From: Chondrus crispus
Lineage: Eukaryota > Rhodophyta > Florideophyceae > Gigartinales > Gigartinaceae
Assembly: GCF_000350225.1 (NCBI RefSeq)
Contig: NW_005179115.1
Location: forward strand, 36,061 to 100,060
Length of the DNA stretch: 64,000 nucleotides
Direction: 5' to 3'
Shown: one piece after another, positions 32,402 through 41,135 of the stretch
How positions within the stretch are numbered: position 1 is the stretch's first letter
How the letters are laid out: each line of letters opens with the position of its first letter
Translations under genes and position numbers: made by a program
Notes under the pieces: generated by a model
The model's database searches: none
What the model saw: the letters and a program-made list of their open reading frames with translations, nothing else
What the model was told of the DNA's origin: nothing

Positions 32402-32493
32402 GACAACGTGGCCGAGTGGTTAAGGCGATGGACTGCTAATCCATTTCCCTAGGGAGCGAGAGTTCGAATCTGACGGAAATCTCTCCGTTGTCG
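32402..32493 (+). tRNA. tRNA-Ser(GCT) with an 11-base insertion in the T arm
   Basis: The acceptor stem GACAACG (32402-32408) pairs perfectly with CGTTGTC (32486-32492), with discriminator G 32493. The D arm is GCC...GGC with GAGTGGTTAA. The anticodon stem ATGGA/TCCAT encloses the loop CTGCTAA, anticodon GCT at 32435-32437. A long variable arm (about 32445-32457) fits serine. The T stem GAGAG (32458-32462) and T loop TTCGAAT (32463-32469) are normal, but the partner CTCTC (32481-32485) comes 11 bases late. The extra bases are about 32470-32480 (CTGACGGAAAT; ends ambiguous because AATCT is repeated). Removing them restores a standard tRNA-Ser. A T-rich tract follows at about 32500. Confidence 0.9.
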
Positions 32494-32656
32494 AGCGCTA
32501 TCCTTTTTGTTTTGTTTTTTGCATATTTTTCGGGAGACACACGTGTTGTGGATCATGCGGGATCCAAATCTCATTCCTTGGCGGGTGGATCATGAAGGTT
32601 GAAATTTTGCTCGCAGATTGTTGTTGGGTACAGCACTACTGTAAATGGGGGTGGTA

Positions 32657-33591
32657 CAGGGGGGGGGGGGGGCCCCCAAATAAGAGCACTTTGAATAAGA
32701 CCGACCTCGCAGTAAGAGCACCATTTTCGCTTGGCACGGTATCATAACTTCAAGACCCATCAGACACTGTAATTCCAATCACACAGGCCTTTTCTCGGGG
32801 TATTTCAAACGCATCTTAGAAGCCCCGCCCACAGTCCGCCTGTTCCATTCCTCCGCGGCTGTGGAGGAGGTTACCCTTAGGGCAGTGACGAAACAACATA
32901 TGTAGGGGTTGTCGCCTCGATTCGAGTGCAGACACGCGCCGAGTGCAGATATGAGCACCGAGGCTTGCCGAGGGCCTCATATCGCACGACGCACAGCGTG
33001 TCTGCACGATGGGATCGAGGCGACAATATGCTTGTCTATCGGCTGCTACAGCGACTGTCAGCCATTGTAATTACAGTACAATTGTTGGCTTGATTATTGT
33101 CTGCACTATGGTGCAGACATTTTCGGCAGTAGTGCGGACATCTGCAATTTTTGCACTGCACTGAACCCCCGCCAAGCCCTTTTCAGTAACATTACGGTTT
33201 TCCCCAAAACCTGTGAATGTCACCGCTGTCACGGCGCGTATGTCCCCGTCAGCCGGTAGACAAATATTGGGGAAGAACGCGCCACTATACCGACCGCCAC
33301 TATACCGACATCAGTTGGTCTGAATGCATTATGCTACCACTAGAAACAATTGCTCATGATTGCAATATAACAGAGGTAGGGATGTTGTTGCGGAGAGTGA
33401 GAAGCTTGTTCGCGCGCTTACGAGGGAGGGCTTCTGTGCACAGGTCCAGGCAACTACTTATTGGTGAGGCGTTACAGCGTTCTAAGGAGTAAAATGGGCA
33501 TCCTGTGCGAGATTCTTGAATAGTAGCAACCTCGGATTAAGAGCAGCATGAAGGGTTGGCACGAGGTGTTCTTATATCGTGGTCCCCACTG
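32657..33591. mobile_element. Pogo/Tigger-like non-autonomous DNA transposon
   Basis: It is bounded by TA on both sides (32655-32656 and 33592-33593). The ends start with CAG: the left has CAG then G12 and CCCCCAAATAAGAGCAC, and the right, read inward, has CAGTGGGGACCACGATATAAG. The shared parts (CAG, a G run, ATAAGA/GCAC) are diverged. The interior holds a short open frame at about 33330-33492 with a basic C terminus (RRVRSLFARLRGRASVHRSR) that could be a transposase remnant, and the hairpin at 32909-33026. Confidence 0.6.
32909..33026. repeat. Long imperfect hairpin, nested stems
   Basis: The outer arms are TTGTCGCCTCGAT...GTGCAGACACGC and GCGTGTCTGCAC...ATCGAGGCGACAA. The inner arms are GTGCAGATATGAG and CTCATATCGCAC. 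The whole could fold into one long stem-loop of about 118 bases. Confidence 0.8.
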
Positions 33592-33705
33592 TAGGTCTTT
33601 TCTTTTTCTGGGGAAGCGTGGTGTCCGCGGGGTCAGTCCCTTCCACGTCTTCCGACGCTCGCAGTCCTTCTAGAAGCGTCCGAATCTAAATCCAAGGTTG
33701 CTCAC

Positions 33706-33954
33706 TCAAGTCTGCAATTCTGTAACTGCGTTCAGGTCCACGTCGTAATCTAACCGTCGCAGTTCAGAAATTGAAACTGTGCTTACAGCGGCGTAGGTCT
33801 TCTCCTCGCTAACGTCTTGCCACCTTCCAGATAAATCTCCCTTGCAGGGTTCTGGACTCTCCCCAAGATCACCTTCCGCTACGGCCTTCTTCCCGCTCAG
33901 GACCGTCTTCCCAGCTCCAACTGCCGCCGCCATCTGACGAGTCCCTCCCCCCAT
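33706..33954 (-). CDS. Hypothetical small protein
   Basis: An 82-codon frame from ATG 33954, Gly/Ala-rich at first, ending with SISELRRLDYDVDLNAVTEL. It lies on the same strand and downstream of the membrane protein at 34.2-35.7 kb. No domain or signal peptide. Weak evidence of coding. Confidence 0.25.
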   Translation of the reverse strand: MGGGTRQMAAAVGAGKTVLSGKKAVAEGDLGESPEPCKGDLSGRWQDVSEEKTYAAVSTVSISELRRLDYDVDLNAVTELQT

Positions 33955-34210
33955 TGCATCCAAGGGCCTCGCACAAACTTTTTTTAGTCGCGCTCGGGCC
34001 GCGGTTTTCGCCCTCCCATCACTAGCAGGCCGCTCGAGTGTGCATCCTTCAAGCTGAGAACTTCAGTCGCTGTTGAATAATAAGTGCTAAGGTGACACGT
34101 GAACTCCCCTTTCCTGATTAGGGCCGTAGTCGGTATGCCACTAGGCACCTAAGAACAGTTGTACTTGCTTACCAACGACATGGCCAACACTCGCCTACTT
34201 CCGTCCAAGG

Positions 34211-35736
34211 TCACAAACTTACACTCTCTGGAGCCCCGCTATTACTCCACCACGTCACTGCTGACAGGCAGCATCCCATCAGAAGGACGGCCACGACAAT
34301 AGTTACACCCACTAGAAAGAAAACGTTGACTGTGGCCACGGTCCGCACATCCGACATTACTCTGCCGCGTCTCTCCTTAAGTTGAGGGGAGATCCAACTG
34401 ACTCGGGTGTGAGCTAGTTCATTGTCTGGGTCTGCCCAATGCGTACTTATTTGCCACAAATTATTGTAGTTTGCAGCCGTCAGCTGTATCGCCTGGAACG
34501 CTGATAACATTTCTTTCTCATCATCCCATGTTCGTACCCTGCATATCAAGTCACTCGTGTCGTTGAAGTGGGTCATTGGTACCAAGCATATAGACGCCTT
34601 CACTCCGCCCCGGACCAAAATTGCCCCTATTGTCCGAGTAGTTACCAGAGTAACGTTGACGCTGTACAGGACTTCACTAGCGACTCTCCCAGTGTCCTGG
34701 CTAGCAGAGACGCTTCTCGATTCCAACAGAACGTCCCAATTAATATCTGGCCTCGTTCTCATTCCATAATTGACATTCAATCCGTATTCAGCCAGCACAA
34801 GTTGATCAACTTCCGGAGCGTCCCGGTCGTGCCGATGTACCGCCCCAACTGAGTAGATGGATCTATACACCCCACATCCCAACTGCTAGGATATTCGGGC
34901 GCTCGTCCACAGTCTATTGACAGACTCGGGGGCCTGTACATCTCAACAACTAGAGTGTTACCAAAACGGCTATGTACCGCCAAGTTGTCCCAGAATAGCT
35001 TATTGATCACCATCTCAACAACGGCTATTGATGGATCCCCCCGGTTTGATATTTCCTCTAGGACATAGACCTGGTCCCCACTGAATAGAATGACATACTT
35101 GTCCCTCAGCAATGCCATGAAAGCCCCACCTGAGAACCATAGGTCTTCTCCACTACCTAGGACCACCCACTCGTCAAATATGTGTGTGTCACCCGGTAAT
35201 ACCTGTCTGTCGGACCTAGGTATGTCGGTGGGATTCCGAATTATCTCCAAGTCTGACTCTGTCAGAGTATAACCGCTTTCTTGATAATTGGCTCCACCCC
35301 ACACCCGATATGAGGCGTTAAAATCTCGGTATAACCTCCGTGCTGGAGCCCAGCGTCTTTTCCCTAGATCCCTCACTTCCATGGGAACTTCGAATTCCAA
35401 GTTGTTATAACCCACGTCGACTAGCTTATCACTGACCCTGGCAGCAGTGCCGGACCTGAACTCTATCAACAAGTCGGCCGTAAATAGTGCCACTGTAACT
35501 GATAATAGCAGAATCCTGAGTTTCCAGTCCTTGTCGTCCTCTTCTGTTACAAGTGATCCTCTCGTGTACGGACGAGGTTTGAGCCTAACTGAGTGCACCG
35601 TCGACACCCTAGCCCCGGCCCCTAGAGCTACACCCGATGACAACACCCTGGACAGTACAGTAGTCATGATGACACTTAACGTAATGAACCGTACCACGTT
35701 CCACAAGGGGACCCCCATGGTCAGTTCGATAATCAT
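34211..35736 (-). pseudogene. Unrecognised multi-segment membrane protein interrupted by a frameshift
   Basis: From ATG 35736 one frame gives 319 codons and stops at 34777. A second minus-strand frame, open from about 34882 to 34211, carries on naturally. The join must lie near 34810-34850, between GRYIGTTG and DAPEVDQLVLAEYG. Segments likely to span membrane: WNVVRFITLSVIMTTVLSRV, LRILLLSVTVALFTADLLI, and near the C terminus VNVFFLVGVTIVVAVLLMG. The large middle domain (DIPRSDRQVLPGD, VILFSGDQVYVLEEI) looks extracellular. No family recognised. The break may be a real mutation, an intron or an assembly error. The coding quality on both sides suggests a recent event. Confidence 0.55.
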
Positions 35737-36180
35737 TTTGCGCGCGTTGTTTGCTGTGTTCGGAACAGAAAAAGTTTCTTGAAATTAAAAGCGTAATTCC
35801 TTGTATCCCGCGGAGGAATGGCAGCACGCGTACAAGTTTTCAATCGGAATGGCAGTGCAAACTGCCGGCAAAATGGACCGCTGTTCAAAGGCGGATCGGC
35901 ACACCCCTTGAAGCGGGGGGTGATGTAGTGCAGTGACCCTGCGTACGGTAGTACGCCTGGTCCCCGCCATCGCGGGGCCCGTCGCGCGCGCGGTGCGAAA
36001 GAGGTCGCAAAAGCTGCCGCCCAGAAGGCAGCGAGGCTACATCACAAAGGTTTGCAAAGAAAATGGTGAGGTCTGCTACCTGTTTCGCCATGCGAACGAC
36101 ATCGATGCTTTCCTGGCCCCGGTTCAACACTGCTCTACTCGGGGGGTTCCCCCTAATCTGAACAATAGTGGGTTTTAAGA
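35737..36180. other. Intergenic, no supported gene
   Basis: No supported gene. Confidence 0.4.
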
Positions 36181-36270
36181 GCATTACGCAAGCAGAATTC
36201 TGAAATGATTTTTTCAGAATTCTGCAATACGTATGACAGGTGTAAAACAGATACAGAATTCTGCAATGAA
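36181..36270. repeat. Cluster of CAGAATTCTG motifs, left side
   Basis: Three copies of the palindrome CAGAATTCTG lie within 75 bases. The outermost is preceded by TTACGCAAG. The mirror arrangement (TTACGCAAGA then CAGAATTCTG on the minus strand) occurs at about 39370-39390, so the two clusters may be element ends. Confidence 0.6.
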
Positions 36271-36442
36271 GCTGTGAGAGCATCCCCACCGGCACTTGAT
36301 CAAATCAGCAAATTACTTTATTTGCTTTTTTTCCTCCGAAATGCAACCCTACTCGTCCAAAAACAGAGGAAAAAATATAGCACCCTCCGAAAAACGGAGG
36401 CAAATATCCGGAATTTGCCTCAGGTGCTATCCTACAAATAGT

Positions 36443-37033
36443 TTATGACTTTCCAAGTGCAAGTAAACCATTGGGCAACATCCCAGGGAATCCCCTCCTC
36501 GCAGAACGACACAGTATTTTTTTCACATCCTCTACGTCTGGCGCTCTGAGATAACGTGCTCCGAAACAACTAATCACAGCCCTCGCAAATCGCTTTAGAC
36601 ACTCCAACGCGGTCGGTTCTGCCATCCGAATGTATTCATCCACCGAGTCGGCTGTGATGCCATATGCAAGTAAACGCAGCGCTGCTGTGGCTTTCTGGTG
36701 GCAAGTAAATCCCTTTCGTTTCGTACAGTCCTCGCGCTGTACAAAATAAATATCACTTGTCGGTATTGCCGCGATAATTCTGTCGAACACAGACCGCGAT
36801 ATGCGGAATCTACGCTGAAAATGGTGAGCAGTGTAGGTTGGAGTTGGCGCAAAGTAATCATTGTGCAAACGCAGAGCAGCTGATTCTCTGCCTCTTTCAA
36901 TATTTCCAGAACGACCAGCACGGGAGCCTCTGCGGATGACTTTGTCGTCACTGTCGTCGTCACTACTCGAGAAAAGCTGCATTGGGTCGTCAAGGAAGGA
37001 GTCATGAAACTCGTCTTGCAGCACATAATCCAT
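36443..37033 (-). pseudogene. PIF/Harbinger transposase, N-terminal part only
   Basis: It has 196 residues from ATG 37033. After an acidic N terminus, it reads FQRRFRISRSVFDRIIAAI, KATAALRLLAYGITADSVDE, TALECLKRFARAVISCFG, YLRAPDVEDVKKIL and RRGFPGML. This is the well-known N-terminal half of Harbinger/ALP1-like transposases, where RGFPGMLGSxDCMHW should follow. Here the frame diverges right after GFPGML and stops, so the DDE core is absent and it cannot transpose DNA. Confidence 0.85.
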
Positions 37034-37292
37034 AATGCCTTGATTGTCGCTCTCGGCGCGATGGTCAAACTCCTTAAACTTAATAACTGCGGCTTGACGG
37101 GTGTAGAAGACAGTGGTAGAGGAAAAACAGCAAATAGGAAAAACGTCAACTGACCAGGGAGAGACTTAGAAATTCGGGAAATTCGGGACAGTTGTCCTAC
37201 ATGAGCGCGCCAAACAGTACGTGCATAATAAATCCCTCCAAACCCCCCCTGCTCTGTCGCCCCGCTGCTCTGTCGCCCCGTCCGCCCTCACA

Positions 37293-37544
37293 TCACCCTG
37301 TTCCCCTCCCCAGTATGGTAGCGCACGTCGGCACGGTCGTGGGGAAGCGGAAGCACAGCGCGTCGTCGGGCCGGCACAGCGTCGCCAGGTCGTCCCCGTA
37401 GCACAGCCGCAGCGCCACGCACTCGCTCGTCGGCGAGCAGAACGCCAGGTTCAGCCCGGACGTCGCGCGCGACACCGCCTGCAGCGGCGCCGCCAGCGCG
37501 GGGGACAGAAGTGTCAGCGTCAGAAGCGTGGAAAGCGTCTTCAT
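37293..37544 (-). CDS. Small secreted cysteine-containing protein
   Basis: It has 83 residues from ATG 37544. MKTLSTLLTLTLLSPALAAP is a textbook signal peptide with cleavage near Ala18. The mature part has six Cys (AFCSP, SECVAL, RLCYGDD, TLCRPDD, LCFRF, PTCATI), an even number suited to disulphides. No known domain. It could be a small extracellular effector or defence-like protein, but nothing shows a function. Confidence 0.55.
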   Translation of the reverse strand: MKTLSTLLTLTLLSPALAAPLQAVSRATSGLNLAFCSPTSECVALRLCYGDDLATLCRPDDALCFRFPTTVPTCATILGRGTG

Positions 37545-37998
37545 GTTCGGGCGTGAGATCGGAGAGCCGTAGTCTTTTCTTCGCTGGTCGGGGTGAGGGA
37601 TGGGTGGGAGCGGAGGGGGGCTGGGTTGGAGGTCGGGCGGGCGGCCGCGTAGCAGCTTTAATAGTTATGTACGGTGTATGTATGGTGTGAGTACAGCATG
37701 CATTGCGGTTTTGCCTTGTGCGCCAACGTGGAAACAAGTGTGTATACAGAAAGCGAGGGAGCGTCTGGGGGAAGGGAGCGGAGCGGGGGTTCGGTCGCGA
37801 GAAGCGGAGGTGCGTCGGAGGAAGATAGAGAGAGGGGAGCGGTGCGGAGCGGTGAAGAGAGGTGAGGAGAGCGAGGAGCGGTGGAGAGGTGGAGAGGAAG
37901 GTGGGGACGGGAGCGGGTGAGGAGCGAGGGGGGGAAAGAACTTGCGGGACAACGTGTGCATCACTCTCTCTCTCCACGCCGGGGCTCCTCCAAGGAGA

Positions 37999-38749
37999 TC
38001 ACCCTTTCCCCCTCCGCGCGTTCCACACCCTCGCTAGCACCACGACCGCGCGCCTCGCAACCGAGCCGCCGCCCGCGACGGCCTGCGCGGCGAGCAGCAC
38101 GGCGCGGCCGCGCTCGGCCGGCACGTCGCCCTCGCCCTCGACCTCGACAAGCCTCTCCGTCAGCGCCAGGGCGGCGCGCGCCTCGCCGCCGCACACGCCG
38201 CGCTCGAACCAGTGCACTGCGTCGCGCGCGCTCAGTCGCGCCCTGCGCCCGTGCCGCGTCATCTCGCCGAGCACCCAGGCCCCCTTGCACCGCCTGCTCC
38301 GCTCCGTCATCAGCCGGCACAGCCGCCCCACGCGCGCGCACCGCTCCCCGTCGTCCCGCCCCTCCTCCGTCAGCACGCGCAGCATCTCAAAGTTCACCGT
38401 CACCCTCTCCAGTGCGTTCGGCACCTCTACCTCTCTCACGGCCCGCTCCAGCAGCCGCATCGCCTTCTCCGTCTCCCACGGCAATCTCCGCCAGCATCAC
38501 TATCGCCATCACGTGCGCCCCGTTCGTGATCCCCGACTCGCGGAGCCGCTCGGTCATCCTCTCATCCTCATCGTATTCGTCCTCGTCATCCTCCTCCTCC
38601 TCGTCTTCCTCCCCGTCGCGTGCGTCTTCGACCTTAAGTCGCGCCTGCCCCTCGTACTCTTTACGAGTCTGCGGTCGGATCCCGATGGCCAGCAGCTCAG
38701 CTTCCGAGTGCTCCACTCCGATACGAATAGCGCGTTCCAGGACTACCAC
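37999..38749 (-). pseudogene. Sel1/TPR-like repeat protein fragment with a frameshift
   Basis: From about 38749 the frame shows helical repeats (VVLERAIRIGVEHSEAELLA), then an acidic run (EEDEEEEDDEDEYDEDE), then ESGITNGAHVMAIVMLAEIA. Near 38480 it changes frame, continuing as PWETEKAMRLLERAVREVEV and DAVHWFERGVCGGEARAALA down to the stop at 37999. The A-x-x-W-F-E-R-G and A-x-x-L-L-E-R-A patterns suggest Sel1-like or TPR repeats. The 5' end stops at the MITE at 38806, which probably disrupts the gene. Confidence 0.4.
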
Positions 38750-38805
38750 CCAGAGGGGCAGAGGTCATACTCACATCTGGTTCTCACGAACTGTAGCGTA
38801 AACTA

Positions 38806-39288
38806 CAGTAAAGGGGGTTGCTGGTGTTGTCGGACAGTGACAAAAAAATCGGACATGCAAAATATTTTGAAAAATATCTCCGACACGGGCCAAGGAGCAC
38901 CGCCGCTCGTAACGGCGCCAGATAGTGCGCCGTATATCAGAACGACGTGGTTGAAATTAAAGAAAAAATATCTCAATCGATTGCGCACGGCTTTCTACGT
39001 ATAAGTGTGCAACAACCCAAAAATACAAAATAGGCGGACTTTTCTATTTTTATTTATTTGCTTGGATGTCCGATCTTAGTGCTCGGTTGAGGTGCAAAAG
39101 TGTCCGCGCGCTTCAATCTCACTCCTCTTCTGTGTCCGTGGTTGTTTTCGCCAAGTCCCAGTGGACGACAGGCTGAGAGTGTCCCCGTCGCAAAACATAA
39201 AAAATGGTGATTGCTTGACAATTACAAGTACTTTTTCCTTTTAATATTGAGGTTTTTGTCCGACGTCTCCAGCACCCCCCCTTTACTG
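38806..39288. mobile_element. MITE with CAGTAAAGGGGG terminal inverted repeats
   Basis: The left end is CAGTAAAGGGGG, TT, GCTGG, then GTCGGACA. The right end, read inward, is CAGTAAAGGGGG, GG, TGCTGG, then GTCGGACA. That gives about 30 bp of matching ends over 483 bp with no coding capacity. No clear target duplication: TA precedes the left end but not the right. Confidence 0.75.
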
Positions 39289-39319
39289 CTTTAAAATATT
39301 CTGCAATGACTTTTCAGAA

Positions 39320-39390
39320 ATAAGAATTCTGCATTGCTGTTTGTCCATTTCTCATTTTTAAATTAATTACAGAATTCTGTCTTGCGTAAA
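39320..39390. repeat. CAGAATTCTG-type motifs, right side
   Basis: AGAATTCTGCA near 39323 and ACAGAATTCTGTCTTGCGTAA near 39369 mirror the cluster at 36181-36270. The inverted match of TTACGCAAG(A)CAGAATTCTG is about 19 bp. Confidence 0.55.
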
Positions 39391-39740
39391 CCCATAAATG
39401 TCAAACACCACCGCGTATTATTAAAATAATAAAATACGAAGGAGGCATTCCACGACCTCGCCTTTCAAACTCATACATCGCAGAAAAGAACTGCACCGGA
39501 TCCAATTCTTGCGTCAGGCCGATTTACTGTCCGTAGTTTGTGGTAGCATCCGCCGACGTATCCAGTGAATAAAATGAGATCCACTGGCCAGTGACACTTG
39601 CATTGTGAGTCCCCCTCGCACTAAGTTCACTTTGAATCAGAGGCAAGATACCCTTCCTGTCGGCTTACCTCGAGGTAAATTTGGGTAGGGGTAAATTTTG
39701 GGCGAGCTTGCAGCTTTCGCGGCTGCGTTTTCACCCTGAA

Positions 39741-39809
39741 AAAACACAATAACCAGCCTGTTAAGACACACCCTGAGGGTGTGTCTTAACAGGCTGGTTT
39801 TTGTGTTTT
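39741..39809. repeat. Long palindrome, 34-bp arms, one mismatch
   Basis: Arms 39741-39774 and 39776-39809 flank a single central G at 39775. The inner 24 bp are perfect (AACCAGCCTGTTAAGACACA followed by CCCT). Confidence 0.95.
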
Positions 39810-39941
39810 CCACGAGATTCATATCCACCTGATCACAGCAGTGCCGGATCGACCCGTCGTGAAGAAAAACGAAGTGGGTCTTCCGTTCTTTTCATCAGCA
39901 CAAACGGGTCTCAGGCTGCACGGGTCGTATCGATATGGGTC

Positions 39942-40193
39942 ATGGACGCCCCTATCGCTTCATCTGCGCAGATTCCATCAATGGATCAAAGCGCGGCAGG
40001 GTCTGCCACAGGTGCCGCCGAAGCAACCACGAAAGGTAGACATGTAGAAGCTTCTAAAAAGCGGTCCTCTCTAAACGGCCCCCCTCAGCCTGTCAAGAAG
40101 ACGAAACACATCGCCCTTTCGGCTGAGAACCTTTCTATCCTTGTGGCGAGCTACAATATTCGCTTCAGCGAGCATTCGCGCAGGTGCGCGTGA
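39942..40193 (+). pseudogene. Ser/Lys-rich protein fragment cut by a pogo insertion
   Basis: From ATG 39942: a Ser/Ala-rich start, then a Lys-rich stretch of nuclear-signal type (EASKKRSSLNGPPQPVKKTK), then SAENLSILVASYNIRFSE. It stops at 40193, just before the transposon boundary at 40218. This looks like the N terminus of a nuclear protein or transposase whose rest has been displaced. No domain recognised. Confidence 0.35.
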
Positions 40194-40427
40194 TCCGTCG
40201 GGCGGCACAACGATATACAGGGGGGGGGACTCTCATTAGTGCCACATTTGCTAATGCCACCCTCCCATTAATGCCGGCCAGACGTACGAACACGAAAAGT
40301 GCCACGTGTCGCACGGGTCCAGGTGATATGCAGCTGTCCGTCCGTCGCGCGTGAAAACATGTGAAAGCGGCATCTAAGCCCCATTCCATTTGCCGAACAG
40401 CGTTGCTGGAAAGAGCTTGTCCTCCTT

Positions 40428-40718
40428 ATGGATCCGGATCCGGTTCCGGAAATAAAAAACGCAACGCGCAAGCGCCTGACAATAACGCAGAAGCTAGACA
40501 TTGCAGATCTGCTCGAAAAGGGACACTGTACCGAAGCAATTGAGCGGCAGTTCGGCATAGCAGGGCGCACCGTGCGAAACATCAGAGCAACTGCTCCCAA
40601 ATTACTCCGCGTAGCCAACAAGAAGCCCAAATCACTGCAATTGAAGACCCGTCAGGCCGTACGGGTCCCAAATCTAGAGGCTAAGCTGCTCGAATTTCTC
40701 ATGTGGAACGGTGGGTAA
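40428..40718 (+). pseudogene. Tigger/pogo transposase N-terminal HTH (CENP-B/Psq type)
   Basis: It has 96 residues from ATG 40428. KRLTITQKLDIADLLEKGHC, then TEAIERQFGIAGRTVRNI is the Psq/CENP-B type helix-turn-helix that binds the transposon ends. PNLEAKLLEFLMW is the beginning of the second (CENP-B-like) DNA-binding module. A stop then ends the frame, and the DDE domain is missing. Confidence 0.85.
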
Positions 40719-40751
40719 ATATTGAGTCCGACGAAAGTGTGGTAGAGGCGT

Positions 40752-41084
40752 TTGTTAATGATGCCATGGACCTTTTTTGAGTCAGTTCAGGGGGTGGCGA
40801 ACACAACTACAACGCAATCAAGTGATGAAGATGGGAGCGCAGAGGACGCGAGCGAGCGAAGGACTGTCCCCTCTGTCGTTGAGATTGCGGAATTGTTTGG
40901 AGAGCTGGAAGATTTGGCTACTGAATGTCAAGTTTCAGACGCTCTATCGTATCTGAGGTCCGCAAAGCGCGCGTTTCTCACTGCAAAACACGACAGAGAC
41001 CCAACGCGAAGCAGGCAGACGTTAATTACCGAATGCAAGAAAATAGATGTGACGACGTCACCTATTAATGCCGTCTCCCAATAG
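40752..41084 (+). pseudogene. C-terminal part of the same Tigger transposase
   Basis: An acidic and Ser-rich segment (TQSSDEDGSAEDASERR), then VPSVVEIAELFGELEDLATE and a basic helical end LRSAKRAFLTAKHDRD. The same tail is encoded in the inverted copy near 7970-8095. The gap between this and the N-terminal piece is only about 30 bases, so the whole catalytic region is deleted. Confidence 0.65.
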
Positions 41085-41135
41085 TGCCAATTTTGGGGTC
41101 TTACACGGGGCGGCACTAATGAGTAGGGCCCTCTG

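Larger units (their letters stand above)
40218..41135 (+). mobile_element. Pogo/Tigger-like DNA transposon, internally deleted
   Basis: Flanked by TA on both sides (40216-40217, 41136-41137). The terminal repeats are CAGGGGGGGGGACTCTCATT (left) and, read inward, CAGAGGGCCCTACTCATTAG (right), both continuing with AGTGCC. It holds the start and end of a transposase gene but not the catalytic DDE core. A further deleted, inverted copy lies at 7894-8435. A similar start (TA, CAGGGGGGGG) occurs at about 41294, possibly another copy. Confidence 0.85.

Noticed and set aside
37862-39004. Plus-strand frame of 380 codons
   Set aside because: Ser/Arg/Pro-rich shadow of the minus-strand Sel1-like sequence, running into the MITE.
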